A stretch of 64,000 bases of DNA from Marinobacter sp. BW6 (GCF_008107725.1 NZ_VIRN01000064.1:186001-250000), one strand, 5' to 3'; positions 35,407 through 46,640 are shown, counted from the first letter of the stretch. Notes: generated by a model from the sequence alone, not told the origin. Numbers and translations: made by a program.

Positions 35407-37226
35407 TCACTGGCGTCTTTTTTGTCGTCATTGCCTTTTTCGTCACGGCTATGCTGCTGCGCCCAAAGATGGGCGTAGTAGCCTCCGGCGGCCAACAATT
35501 CGTTGTGACTGCCACCCTCGACAATTCGTCCGGCGTCCATCACCAGAATGGTATTGGCATCCCGGATGGTCGACAGCCGATGGGCAATCACCAGCGTGGT
35601 CCGCTGCTGGCTTACCTCGTTAAGAGCCCCAAGGATGGCCTGCTCCGAGAGTGAGTCCAGAGATGACGTGGCTTCATCCAGGATCAGCAACGGCGGGTTC
35701 TTCAGAATCACCCGGGCAATGGCCACTCGCTGCTTTTCGCCACCAGAGAGCTTCAGGCCACGCTCGCCAACCTTCGTCTCGTAACCCTCCGGCAGGCTGT
35801 GGATAAAGTCTTCCAGGTGAGCCATTCGAGCCGCCCGATAGACCTCTTCCTCGGTGGCTTCCGGCCGGCCATAGGCCAGGTTCCGGTACAGGGTATCGTT
35901 GAACAGCACGGTATCCTGGGGCACCACACCGATCGCCGACCGCAGGCTGTCCTGGGTCACATTTCGGATATCCTGGCCGTCGATCCGTACGGCGCCCTGA
36001 TCGACGTCGTAAAAGCGGAACAACAGGCGGGCGAGGGTAGACTTGCCCGCACCACTGGCGCCCACCACCGCCACCTTGTGACCGGCCGGGATGGAAAAAT
36101 TCACATCCTTCAGAATCGGACGGTCAGGGCGGTAGGCAAAGTGGATGTGTTCAAACTGGACTTCGCCTTTATCCACAACCAGCTCGGTGGCGTCCGGGGC
36201 ATCTTCAATGGCCGGTTTATCCCCCAGCAGTTTGAACAGGCGCTCGACATTCACCAGGGCCTGCCGGATTTCCCGATAGACAAAACCCAGGGCATTCAGG
36301 GGAATGAACAGTTGGAGCAGGTAGGCATTGATCATGGTGAAGTCACCGAGGGTGATCTCACCGCTGGCCACCTCCCGAACAGCCATGGCCATGATCACGA
36401 TCATCGCCAGACCAATAATCAGTGCCTGACCGGAGTTAAGCGCGGCAAGGGACAACCGGTTTTTCAGCCGGGCCTGTTCCCAGTCGTCCAGATCAACGTC
36501 GTATAACTGCGCCTCATAGCGTTCATTGTTGAAGTATTTGACGGTTTCATAGTTCAGCAGGCTGTCTATGGCCCGCGAGTTCGACTGGTTATCCCGGGCA
36601 TTGGCTTCGCGCACGAATTTGGTCCGCCACTCGGTAATCTTGATGGAAAACACCACGTAGACCACCACGGCCACTAGGATCGCCAACACGTAACCCACGT
36701 TGAACACCACGAACAGGATGCCGGCGACCATCAGGATTTCCAGGAGGGTTGGCACAATGTTGAACAGGGTAAAGCGCAGCAGGAAGCTGATGCCGTTGGT
36801 GCCCCGCTCAATATCCCGGGCCAGGCCACCGGTCTTGCGGTCCAGGTGGAAGGCCAGTTCGCGCTGATGCAGGTGCTCGAACACCCGCAGGGACACCCGC
36901 CGCATGGCCCGCTCTGCCACCCGCGCGAAGACCGCATCCCGAAGCTCGTTGAACAGGGTGGCGCCAAAGCGCAACGCCCCGTAGGCCACTACCAGGATCA
37001 CCGGGATCCAAAGCAGCATGTCCGCGCCCCGGTTCTGGTCCAGATAGTCGACGATGTATTTCAGGGCGATGGGCGTGGCGACGGTGGCCAGCTTGGCCAA
37101 CACTAGCAAGGCCAGGGATAAGGCCACCCGGCCGCGGAATTCGGCGAGATAGGGCCAGAGGCCTGAAATGATTTTCCAGTCCGGTTTATGATCTGCCGGG
37201 TAATCGTTGTCGGCGTAGGCTCTCAA
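35403..37226 (-). CDS. Atm1/MsbA-type ABC exporter half-transporter
   Basis: A 607-residue fused permease-ATPase (subfamily B), inner membrane. Six membrane spans (about residues 35-320) are followed by a nucleotide-binding domain with Walker A GASGAGKST, signature LSGGEKQR and Walker B LLILDEATSSLD, so ATP hydrolysis should be intact. The membrane domain resembles Atm1/HMT1-like exporters of glutathione-linked or heavy-metal compounds; the substrate is not certain. I start it at the TTG at 37226, with GGAAGGAA six bases upstream; a longer frame to 37364 would run into the palindromic repeat and add unrelated residues. It is divergent from the next ABC gene. Confidence 0.9.
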   Translation of the reverse strand: MRAYADNDYPADHKPDWKIISGLWPYLAEFRGRVALSLALLVLAKLATVATPIALKYIVDYLDQNRGADMLLWIPVILVVAYGALRFGATLFNELRDAVFARVAERAMRRVSLRVFEHLHQRELAFHLDRKTGGLARDIERGTNGISFLLRFTLFNIVPTLLEILMVAGILFVVFNVGYVLAILVAVVVYVVFSIKITEWRTKFVREANARDNQSNSRAIDSLLNYETVKYFNNERYEAQLYDVDLDDWEQARLKNRLSLAALNSGQALIIGLAMIVIMAMAVREVASGEITLGDFTMINAYLLQLFIPLNALGFVYREIRQALVNVERLFKLLGDKPAIEDAPDATELVVDKGEVQFEHIHFAYRPDRPILKDVNFSIPAGHKVAVVGASGAGKSTLARLLFRFYDVDQGAVRIDGQDIRNVTQDSLRSAIGVVPQDTVLFNDTLYRNLAYGRPEATEEEVYRAARMAHLEDFIHSLPEGYETKVGERGLKLSGGEKQRVAIARVILKNPPLLILDEATSSLDSLSEQAILGALNEVSQQRTTLVIAHRLSTIRDANTILVMDAGRIVEGGSHNELLAAGGYYAHLWAQQHSRDEKGNDDKKDASD

Positions 37227-37260
37227 TTCATGTTCCTTCCGCTTCGGAGTAGTCGAGCGC

Positions 37261-37362
37261 GCGGGTGGAGCAGCTTGCCAGGACACGCTGTAAATACGTC
37301 CCTGTACGCTCGGCGAAAGCCATCCCTGGCTTTCGACGGTCCTGGCAAGCTGCTCCACCCGC
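37261..37362. repeat. Nested palindrome with perfect 24-bp arms
   Basis: Bases 37261-37284 are the exact reverse complement of 37339-37362. Within the 54-bp interior, CGAAAGCCA (37314-37322) and TGGCTTTCG (37327-37335) form a second, 9-bp inverted repeat around TCCC. The element lies between two divergent ABC transporter genes. It looks like a repetitive extragenic or miniature element, but no second copy was found by eye in this window. Confidence 0.85.
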
Positions 37363-37454
37363 ACGCTCTTGCGTAGCTGTATGATAGGTCTTGTATGGAG
37401 TACAAACCGTATTGTTAGCGGAGTCTACAGCACCCCGTATCCAGGAGGCACATC

Positions 37455-39209
37455 ATTAACACTCGTCACCGCAAGGCCCTGAGACTGGTCATCGACTTTA
37501 TCAGCCCTTATCGCCGGGCTGTCGCCGGTGCCCTGGTGGCGCTGATTTTTACGGCCGGTATTACGCTCGGGTTAGGGCAGGGTTTACGTATTCTTGTCGA
37601 TCAGGGATTAGCCACCGAGTCGCCGGAGAATCTGGCCAGAGCCATCGGGCTGTTTTTCATACTGGTATTGGGGCTCGCATTTGGCTCGTTTGCCCGGTTC
37701 TATCTGGTGTCCTGGATCGGCGAACGGGTGGTGGCGGATATTCGCAAAAAGGTCTTTAACCACCTGATTGATCTGCATCCCGGCTTTTTCGAGCAGAACC
37801 GGGCCCTGGAGATCCAGTCGCGGTTTACTGCCGATACCACCGTTCTGCAGTCGGTGATTGGCTCCACCGTATCGATTGCCCTGCGCAACGCCCTGATGCT
37901 GCTCGGTGGATTGCTGCTACTGTTCTTTACCAACGCCAAGCTGGCCAGCATCATTCTGCTGGGCTTCCCTTTGGTGATCGCACCCATCCTGTTCTTTGGC
38001 CGGCGGGTAAGGGCACTGTCCCGTTTAAGTCAGGACCGGGTTGCCGATGTTGGCAGTTACGTGGGCGAGAACCTCACGCAGATCAAGACGGTTCAAGCCT
38101 TTAACCATCAGCCCCACGACCGCCGGTTTTTCTCCGAGGTGTCGGAACGGGCCTTTGATATTGCCCGTCAGCGTATCCGTCAGCGCGCCTGGTTGACCAC
38201 ACTGGCCATTTCCCTGGTGATGGGTGCTGTGGGCATCGTTATCTGGATAGGAGGCCTGGACGTCATTCACGGCCGAATCAGCCCCGGCGAACTGGCGGCC
38301 TTCGTGTTTTACAGCCTGCTGGTAGGCGTTGCTGCCGGCGCCATCAGCGAGGTGATTGGCGAGTTGCAGAGGGCCGCCGGTTCGGCGGCACGGCTGTTTG
38401 AACTGCTGCAGACGGAACCGGCGTTTGAGCGCAAAGAGACGACGCTGAAACTGCCTGAACACGTGCAGGGAGCAATCCGGATTGACCGGCTCAGCTTCAG
38501 CTATCCGGGGCGGCTGGAACAGCCCGCGCTTACGGATCTTACGCTTGAAGTTAAAGCCGGCGAGACCCTGGCCCTGGTGGGCCCGTCCGGAGCCGGCAAA
38601 TCCACCCTGTTTGATCTGTTACTGCACTTTTACCAGCCGACAGGGGGCCGAATTCTGATCGACGGTCTCGACACGGCCGAGCTGTCTCTCGATGCCCTGC
38701 GCCGGTGTTTTTCACTGGTGCCTCAGAATCCCGCCCTGTTCCATGGCACCGTGGCCGACAATATCCGCTATGCCCGGCCCGATGCCAACCAGCAGGATGT
38801 CGAACGGGCTGCGAAAATCGCCCATGCCCATGATTTCATCCAGAGCCTGCCAAAGGGCTACGAGACGCCACTCGGGGATGCTGGCCTGGGCCTGTCCGGT
38901 GGCCAGAAGCAGCGTCTTGCCATTGCCCGCGCGCTGCTGGCCGATGCCCCGATCCTGTTACTGGATGAAGCTACCAGTGCCCTGGATGCGGAAAGTGAAA
39001 ACCTGATCCAACAGGCTATGCCGGCGCTCACCGCCGGGAGAACCACCCTGGTGATTGCTCATCGACTGGCCACTGTCCGGGACGCTGACCGTATTGCGGT
39101 ATTGGACCAGGGACGCCTGCTGGCAGTAGGCAGTCACGAGGAGTTGATGCGCCATAACGCCCTCTATCAGCGCCTCGCAAAACTGCAGTTTCGGGACGAT
39201 GCCGCCTGA
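37455..39209 (+). CDS. MsbA-like ABC exporter half-transporter, apparent ATT start
   Basis: A 584-residue fused permease-ATPase. Six membrane spans (about residues 20-290) precede a nucleotide-binding domain with Walker A GPSGAGKST, signature LSGGQKQR and Walker B ILLLDEATSALD. The substrate is unknown; lipid or drug export is usual in the subfamily. No ATG, GTG or TTG exists in frame between the stop at 37416 and GTG 37536, and that GTG would remove part of the first membrane span. AGGAGG at 37443-37448 sits six bases before ATT at 37455, giving a normal N-terminus (INTRHRKALRLVIDFISPYR). A rare ATT start or a sequence error is therefore likely. Confidence 0.88.
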   Translation: MNTRHRKALRLVIDFISPYRRAVAGALVALIFTAGITLGLGQGLRILVDQGLATESPENLARAIGLFFILVLGLAFGSFARFYLVSWIGERVVADIRKKVFNHLIDLHPGFFEQNRALEIQSRFTADTTVLQSVIGSTVSIALRNALMLLGGLLLLFFTNAKLASIILLGFPLVIAPILFFGRRVRALSRLSQDRVADVGSYVGENLTQIKTVQAFNHQPHDRRFFSEVSERAFDIARQRIRQRAWLTTLAISLVMGAVGIVIWIGGLDVIHGRISPGELAAFVFYSLLVGVAAGAISEVIGELQRAAGSAARLFELLQTEPAFERKETTLKLPEHVQGAIRIDRLSFSYPGRLEQPALTDLTLEVKAGETLALVGPSGAGKSTLFDLLLHFYQPTGGRILIDGLDTAELSLDALRRCFSLVPQNPALFHGTVADNIRYARPDANQQDVERAAKIAHAHDFIQSLPKGYETPLGDAGLGLSGGQKQRLAIARALLADAPILLLDEATSALDAESENLIQQAMPALTAGRTTLVIAHRLATVRDADRIAVLDQGRLLAVGSHEELMRHNALYQRLAKLQFRDDAA

Positions 39210-39298
39210 GGGAGACAATAGTCGGTTTGTTTCCTGTGACCGTACTACTTACACTGGTAGGTGAAACTTTCGAACCTGAACCCAGGGAGAATGGCAAA

Positions 39299-40576
39299 GT
39301 GAGCAATAAAGAATTGCAGGCACTCAAAGAACGCTACGTTGCGGCGGGCGCGGCAAGTCCCAACGAACAGTTTGCCGACCATGCAACGAATGCAGAGCTG
39401 TGGGATGCAGACGGCAAGCGCATGATCGATTTCGCCGGCGGCATCGGCGTACTGAACATCGGCCATCGCCACCCGAAGGTGGTGGAAGCGGTCAAGGCAC
39501 AGCTGGACAAGCTGATGCATACCTGCCAGACGGTTATGCCCTATGAGGGCTACGTTAAACTGGCAGAGAAACTCAGTGGCGTGGTACCGGTACGTGGCCA
39601 TGCCAAGGTGATGTTGGCCAACTCCGGTGCCGAAGCCCTGGAAAACGCCATGAAGATTGCCCGTGCGGCGACCGGCAAGACCAACGTGATCTGCTTTGAC
39701 GGCGGTTATCACGGTCGTACCTTCTACACCATGGCGATGAACGGTAAGGCAGCGCCCTACCAGACCGACTTCGGGCCGATGCCAGGAACTGTCTATCGCG
39801 CGCCATATCCGGTGCCGTATCACGGCGTCAGCGAAGACGAGGCACTTCGTGGTTTGAAGATGACCATGAAAGCGGACTCGCCGGCCAACAATACGGCCGC
39901 CATCGTGATTGAGCCAGTGCTAGGTGAGGGTGGTTTTTACGCTGCGCCAACCAGCTTCCTGAAGGAAATCCGAAAAATCTGCGATGAAAACAACATCCTG
40001 ATGATTGTGGACGAAGTTCAGAGCGGCTTTGGCCGGACCGGCAAGATGTTTGCCATCGAGCACAGTGGTGTCGAGCCGGACATGATGACCATGGCGAAGA
40101 GTATGGCTGACGGTATGCCCATCTCCGCAATTGTCGGTACCGACAAGCACATGGATGCCTCCGGCCCGAACTCCCTGGGCGGCACCTACACGGGTAGCCC
40201 GACGGCCTGTGCCGCAGCCCTCGCCGTGTTCGACGTGTTCAAGGAAGAGGACATTCTTGGTAAGGCCCAGGCGCTGGGTGAGAAGCTGAAGCAGCGCTTC
40301 AGTCAGTGGCAGGAACAGTTTGCCCATGTCGATAATGTCCGCAATCTCGGCCCCATGGCAGCCTTCGAGCTGGTGGAAAGCAAGGATAGCCATACACCCA
40401 AGCCAGAACTGGCGGCTGCGGTGACCAAGAAGGCGAAGGAGAAGGGTCTGATTCTTCTGAGCTGTGGTATGTATGGCAACACATTGCGCTTCCTGATGCC
40501 GGTAACCATCGAAGACGATGTACTGGAAGAAGGCCTGGCCATTGTGGAAGAGAGCCTCAAGGAAGTGGGTGCCTGA
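39299..40576 (+). CDS. gabT: 4-aminobutyrate aminotransferase
   Basis: A 425-residue class-III PLP enzyme, the same length as E. coli GabT (426). It moves the amino group of GABA to 2-oxoglutarate, giving succinate semialdehyde and glutamate. FAGGIGVLNIGHRHPKV, NSGAEALENAMKIAR, DEVQSGFGRTGKMFA and the PLP lysine in MAKSMADGMP (K267) are as expected. I start at the GTG at 39299, preceded by GGGAGA; the frame is open to 39227 but those residues are not GabT-like. No gabD is adjacent. A terminator follows. Confidence 0.94.
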   Translation: MSNKELQALKERYVAAGAASPNEQFADHATNAELWDADGKRMIDFAGGIGVLNIGHRHPKVVEAVKAQLDKLMHTCQTVMPYEGYVKLAEKLSGVVPVRGHAKVMLANSGAEALENAMKIARAATGKTNVICFDGGYHGRTFYTMAMNGKAAPYQTDFGPMPGTVYRAPYPVPYHGVSEDEALRGLKMTMKADSPANNTAAIVIEPVLGEGGFYAAPTSFLKEIRKICDENNILMIVDEVQSGFGRTGKMFAIEHSGVEPDMMTMAKSMADGMPISAIVGTDKHMDASGPNSLGGTYTGSPTACAAALAVFDVFKEEDILGKAQALGEKLKQRFSQWQEQFAHVDNVRNLGPMAAFELVESKDSHTPKPELAAAVTKKAKEKGLILLSCGMYGNTLRFLMPVTIEDDVLEEGLAIVEESLKEVGA

Positions 40577-40606
40577 TCGGCGCTGACGTTCACGAGGAGT
40601 TAGAGA

Positions 40607-40632
40607 AGCCGGGCATAAGCCCGGCTTTTTTA
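40607..40632 (+). terminator. Rho-independent terminator after gabT
   Basis: AGCCGGGC (40607-40614), a 4-base loop ATAA, then GCCCGGCT (40619-40626) followed by a run of T. Confidence 0.92.
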
Positions 40633-40769
40633 TACCAAAATGAAAAATGGGGACCTTTGTTGGTACCTTCTGACAGCGGTTACGTCCGGGCTCGGATTCA
40701 TCGTATACTGCCGTGAGTTCTCCGGCAGTGCCATTCGGACTGCTCCAGTTTCACCAATCGGGCTAGATC

Positions 40770-41534
40770 ATGACGTCTCCGAGCTCCGCGAACATACCGG
40801 ACCACAAGCCAAGGCCCTGGGTCGATTTGCTGGTCAGCATTATCATTCCTTCCGTTATCCTGATGAAATTCAGTGGCGAGGAACACCTGGGCAACGTCAA
40901 TGCGCTGCTCATCGGCCTGGCGTTTCCCCTGGGTTGGGGCCTGTTCGAACTGATCAAATACCGCAAGAAGAACTTCATCGCGGTGCTCGGTCTGGTCAGC
41001 GTTGGTCTGACCGGCGGCATCGGTTTACTGGAACTGGACGCCGGCTGGCTGGCCATCAAGGAAGCCGCGATTCCCGCAATCATTGGTCTGGCGGTACTGG
41101 CCTCCACAAAGACAAAATACCCGCTGGTACGGACCCTGTTATATAACCCCAGTGTTCTGGATGTGGATAAGATCCATAAAACACTCGAGGAACACGGCCG
41201 GGTTGGTGAGTTCGAAGAACGTCTTCTGAAGGCCAGCTACTTCTTTGCCGGCACCTTTCTGTTCTCATCGATCATGAACTACGTCCTCGCCAAATGGATC
41301 GTGGTCAGCCCCTCCGGCACCCAGGCGTTCAATGAGGAGCTCGGCCGGATGACGCTGGTAAGCTATCCGATGATCGCCATTCCTTCCATGATCATGATGA
41401 TGCTGATTTTCTATTATCTGTGGCGGACCATTCGGCGGCTGACCGGCTACACGCTGGAAGAGGTTATGGCGCCTCATCTGGCTGAGAAAGAGAAGGAACG
41501 AAACAAATCCTCGGAATCGACCACAGGGAAATAG
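40770..41534 (+). CDS. VC0807-family membrane protein
   Basis: A 254-residue inner-membrane protein with about five or six hydrophobic segments: near residues 18-33, 43-62, 68-86, 93-110, 158-178 and 196-218. The recognisable family features are SVILMKFSGEEHLG, FPLGWGLFEL, GGIGLLELD, and TLLYNPSVLD. The family has no established function. It lies between gabT and gyrB, each separated by a terminator, so it is probably transcribed alone. The ribosome-binding site before the ATG is poor. Confidence 0.82.
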   Translation: MTSPSSANIPDHKPRPWVDLLVSIIIPSVILMKFSGEEHLGNVNALLIGLAFPLGWGLFELIKYRKKNFIAVLGLVSVGLTGGIGLLELDAGWLAIKEAAIPAIIGLAVLASTKTKYPLVRTLLYNPSVLDVDKIHKTLEEHGRVGEFEERLLKASYFFAGTFLFSSIMNYVLAKWIVVSPSGTQAFNEELGRMTLVSYPMIAIPSMIMMMLIFYYLWRTIRRLTGYTLEEVMAPHLAEKEKERNKSSESTTGK

Positions 41535-41567
41535 CAGTCCCCTGGATTTTCCGTTAAGGCCCGACAC

Positions 41568-41606
41568 AAAAAAGCGGCGGAGGTTTAAAACCTCCGCCGC
41601 TTTTTT
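41568..41606. terminator. Bidirectional terminator between the VC0807-family gene and gyrB
   Basis: A 19-bp stem (A6 then GCGGCGGAGGTTT) around one base, closing with AAACCTCCGCCGC and T6. A- and T-runs on the two sides let it work in both directions. Confidence 0.93.
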
Positions 41607-41627
41607 ATTGCGCCTGGACGTTATTGA

Positions 41628-44096
<2,469 letters not shown>

Positions 44097-45224
44097 TTAT
44101 TCTTCCGTCAATTTGCCATGTTCCACGTGGAACAATCTGTAATCCGGTGCCTTACCCTCGGGCCAGAGCTGTTCCACAAGGGGACGCTCAATCGAGGTGA
44201 TAAACACCTGACAACGTAATGCCTGTAACCTGCTTGCCAGCATGGCTCGATGCCCTTCATCCAGCTCAGCGTTAATATCGTCAAGCAAAAAGGTCACTTG
44301 CTTGCCCATGTCACTCAACACCATGCCTTGGGCAATCTTCATCAAAATCACCAGGGTTTTCTGCTGGCCCCGAGAGAAGGTTTCGGCAACAGGCCTGCCC
44401 TGAAACTTCAGCCGGACATCCGCGCGGTTCGGACCATAAAGCGTGTGGCCCACCTTTCGCTCCTGCTCCCGATGATCTGCAAGCAAATCCATCAGCGGTC
44501 GGGTGACATCCCAACCCGGGTAGTACTCTAGCTTCAAACCTTCGGTCCAAGGCACTTCCACTTGCCGAACCAGCTTCTCAAAGGCGCCCTTGAACTTACC
44601 AAAGGTGACAGCGCGCGCCTCGGTAATGCGTTCACTCAGGGTGGTGTACTGATGGTCCCAGACGCGCATTAAGGCTTCGTCTAGTCTACCATTTCTCAGC
44701 GTTTGATTCCGCTGTGATGTCACCCGCTGACATTGCTGCCAAAGCGATCCAAAAGAAGGTTCCACGTGGAACACTAACCAGTCGAGAAACTGTCGCCGCT
44801 TTCCTGGTCCTCCGGCGACTACATCAAACACTCCCGGATCGATTACCGATACGGGCAGATGTTTCGCGAGACCAGACAGGCTACGCACCGCTTCCCCATC
44901 GACCCGCAAAACCGTTTCTTTCTGCCCAACATCCCGAGATATTCCGAGCCGGTGCACGAGTTCGGAATTCTTCGCGCGGTCACTCTCCTCCAGACCGTGA
45001 TCCAACCCGCCAAAGACCGTAAGTCGTTGTTGACCGTGACTCACCACCGCCTGATGTCGGTTCACACGAAACGAACGACCCAACCCCAGGTAACCTATGG
45101 CTTCCAGGACACTGGTTTTGCCGCTGCCATTTTCTCCGTACAACAGATTGAAGGAAGGCGAAAAGCTCACAGGCGCGGAAGACAGGTTTCGAAAATTTTC
45201 AGTCTGGAATTTTACAAGCGCCAT
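44097..45224 (-). CDS. recF: DNA replication and repair protein RecF
   Basis: A 375-residue SMC-like ATPase that helps RecO/RecR load RecA at single-strand gaps. Walker A is GENGSGKTS near the N-terminus, the signature is TFSRGQQKTL and Walker B is LLDDINAELDE. It starts at the ATG at 45224 (MALVKFQTENFRN). Two parS sites lie inside the coding sequence, each read as FHVE-containing peptide (FHVEHG near the C-terminus and VFHVEPS in the middle), so codon choice there is fixed by the centromere sequence. A terminator precedes it, so it likely has its own promoter and is cotranscribed with gyrB. Confidence 0.96.
   Translation of the reverse strand: MALVKFQTENFRNLSSAPVSFSPSFNLLYGENGSGKTSVLEAIGYLGLGRSFRVNRHQAVVSHGQQRLTVFGGLDHGLEESDRAKNSELVHRLGISRDVGQKETVLRVDGEAVRSLSGLAKHLPVSVIDPGVFDVVAGGPGKRRQFLDWLVFHVEPSFGSLWQQCQRVTSQRNQTLRNGRLDEALMRVWDHQYTTLSERITEARAVTFGKFKGAFEKLVRQVEVPWTEGLKLEYYPGWDVTRPLMDLLADHREQERKVGHTLYGPNRADVRLKFQGRPVAETFSRGQQKTLVILMKIAQGMVLSDMGKQVTFLLDDINAELDEGHRAMLASRLQALRCQVFITSIERPLVEQLWPEGKAPDYRLFHVEHGKLTEE
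44119..44134. other. parS centromere site 1 (inside recF)
   Basis: TGTTCCACGTGGAACA is a perfect 16-bp palindrome of the Pseudomonas-type ParB binding site. It is about 5.3 kb from oriC and inside the 3' end of recF. Confidence 0.93.
44758..44773. other. parS centromere site 2 (inside recF)
   Basis: GGTTCCACGTGGAACA contains the exact 14-bp core GTTCCACGTGGAAC and differs from site 1 only at its first base. It lies 639 bases from site 1. Confidence 0.9.
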
Positions 45225-45281
45225 AGAAAAGCAAACTCGAAGGGGCAGGAGGGGAGAAAATCGAATGAAACCCGTCAAACG

Positions 45282-45317
45282 AAAAAGGCGGCGTTACCTC
45301 CCTTCAGTAACGCCGCC
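45282..45317 (-). terminator. Terminator between the ABC1-kinase gene and recF
   Basis: An 11-bp perfect stem (GGCGGCGTTAC, 45287-45297, with 45307-45317) around a 9-base loop. On the minus strand it is followed by TTTTT. It would end transcripts coming from dnaA-dnaN-ABC1 kinase. Confidence 0.88.
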
Positions 45318-45353
45318 CTAGTGTACAAAAGCCAATCGCTCAAGGCGACAGCC

Positions 45354-46625
45354 TCAGTGAAGCATGTTCAACCGTTCGTCCATAAACACATCCATCTCCG
45401 GCGCGAGGATATGAACGTACCGGTCGAAGTACAGGAACTGCTTCAGCAGCAGGGCAAATTCCCTCGGAAAATGCAGCCCGTGGCTTTCCCCGATCTTAAC
45501 CATATCCATCAGAATATGATTAACATCGTCCTCTGCCTGATCCGCCTCATAAGGAACTTCATCCGGCACCATCTTGTCCATCTGCTGATACAGCCTTCTG
45601 AGATCAGCCGCGAGATCATCCACCCGGACCGTCTGGTGGGTAATGCCGATACGAATCATGGCGTCGGCCATCCCTTCGAAATTGCCAACCATTACCGCCG
45701 AAATAAAATCACTGACTGCCTGCCAGGTATCCGGCTTGATCCGGCCAACAATGCCGAAATCGATAAAACCGACACGGCCATCCTTCAACACCATCAGGTT
45801 TCCGGCGTGAACGTCGGCATGGAAAAACTCGCACTGGGTGAGACTGGCAAACCAGGTGTTCATCGCGGTGATCAGGGTCCGCTCCGGATCACGGGCGTAA
45901 CCGCGAATGCTTTCCAGATCCGTCAGCGAAACCCCATGAAAGCGCTCCATTGTCAGAATGCGGCGAGTGCTGCAATGTTCGAACACCCTCGGCACTGCCG
46001 CGTCTTCATTATGGGTGTCATGCAGGAAATCCCGGAATACCTTCAGGTTGTTGGCTTCCTTGATGAAGTCGCACTCTTCCATCATGGTCCGCTGGATTTC
46101 TTCGACAATACCGGACATCGAGGTCCAGGACAGTTTTGGCGCCAGGGTTTCAATAATGCGGGCGGACACATACAGAAAGTTCAGATCCGTCAGCAGGATG
46201 TTCTCGACTCCCGGCTTCTGCACCTTGATGACCACATCTTCACCGGATAGCAACCTGGCGGCGTGAACCTGGGCAATCGAAGCCGATGCCAACGCAACCG
46301 GATCGATTTCCGCATAGACCTCATCCAGCGGCCGACCCAGTTCCTCCCGAATAATCTTCTTGATCACGCCAAAGGGCAGGTTAGGCGTTCTATCCAGGCA
46401 GTGCTGGAACTCCTCCACATACTCCTTCGGGAAAAACGTAGGAGAACTGGCAATAAACTGTCCCAGCTTGATGTAGGTCGCACCAAGGGATTCAAACGTC
46501 TGCCTCAGCAGCCTTGGCGTGGGAGGACGCTCCCCTCTCAGCCAATTGATCCCGGTGCGCCCGAGTACCGACACAGTCTGGCCAATCCTGAACGCGCCTT
46601 TGATTCCATTCGTTACGGTACTCAT
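45354..46625 (-). CDS. ABC1/UbiB (AarF)-family atypical kinase
   Basis: A 423-residue protein of the ABC1/ADCK family, the group of UbiB and COQ8 that supports ubiquinone synthesis. Family features are YIKLGQFIASSP (KxGQ motif), ASASIAQVHAA in place of a glycine loop, VVIKVQKPGV, the catalytic ADVHAGNL and DFGIVGRI. No C-terminal membrane anchor like that of E. coli UbiB is evident. A second, diverged ABC1 protein rather than UbiB itself is likely, since the ubiE/ubiJ genes are not here. Its position between dnaN and recF is unusual. I start at 46625, with GGAG nine bases upstream; ATG 46634 is the alternative. It begins about 16 bases after dnaN. Confidence 0.9.
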   Translation of the reverse strand: MSTVTNGIKGAFRIGQTVSVLGRTGINWLRGERPPTPRLLRQTFESLGATYIKLGQFIASSPTFFPKEYVEEFQHCLDRTPNLPFGVIKKIIREELGRPLDEVYAEIDPVALASASIAQVHAARLLSGEDVVIKVQKPGVENILLTDLNFLYVSARIIETLAPKLSWTSMSGIVEEIQRTMMEECDFIKEANNLKVFRDFLHDTHNEDAAVPRVFEHCSTRRILTMERFHGVSLTDLESIRGYARDPERTLITAMNTWFASLTQCEFFHADVHAGNLMVLKDGRVGFIDFGIVGRIKPDTWQAVSDFISAVMVGNFEGMADAMIRIGITHQTVRVDDLAADLRRLYQQMDKMVPDEVPYEADQAEDDVNHILMDMVKIGESHGLHFPREFALLLKQFLYFDRYVHILAPEMDVFMDERLNMLH

Positions 46626-46640
46626 CAATCTCATCTCCTC

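Noticed and set aside
37227..37364. N-terminal extension of the minus-strand ABC transporter
   Set aside because: It would translate the palindromic repeat; a TTG with GGAAGGAA at 37226 gives the expected length.
44859..46250. 463-codon plus-strand frame across recF and the ABC1-kinase gene
   Set aside because: Spans two real genes and a terminator on the other strand; no family resemblance.
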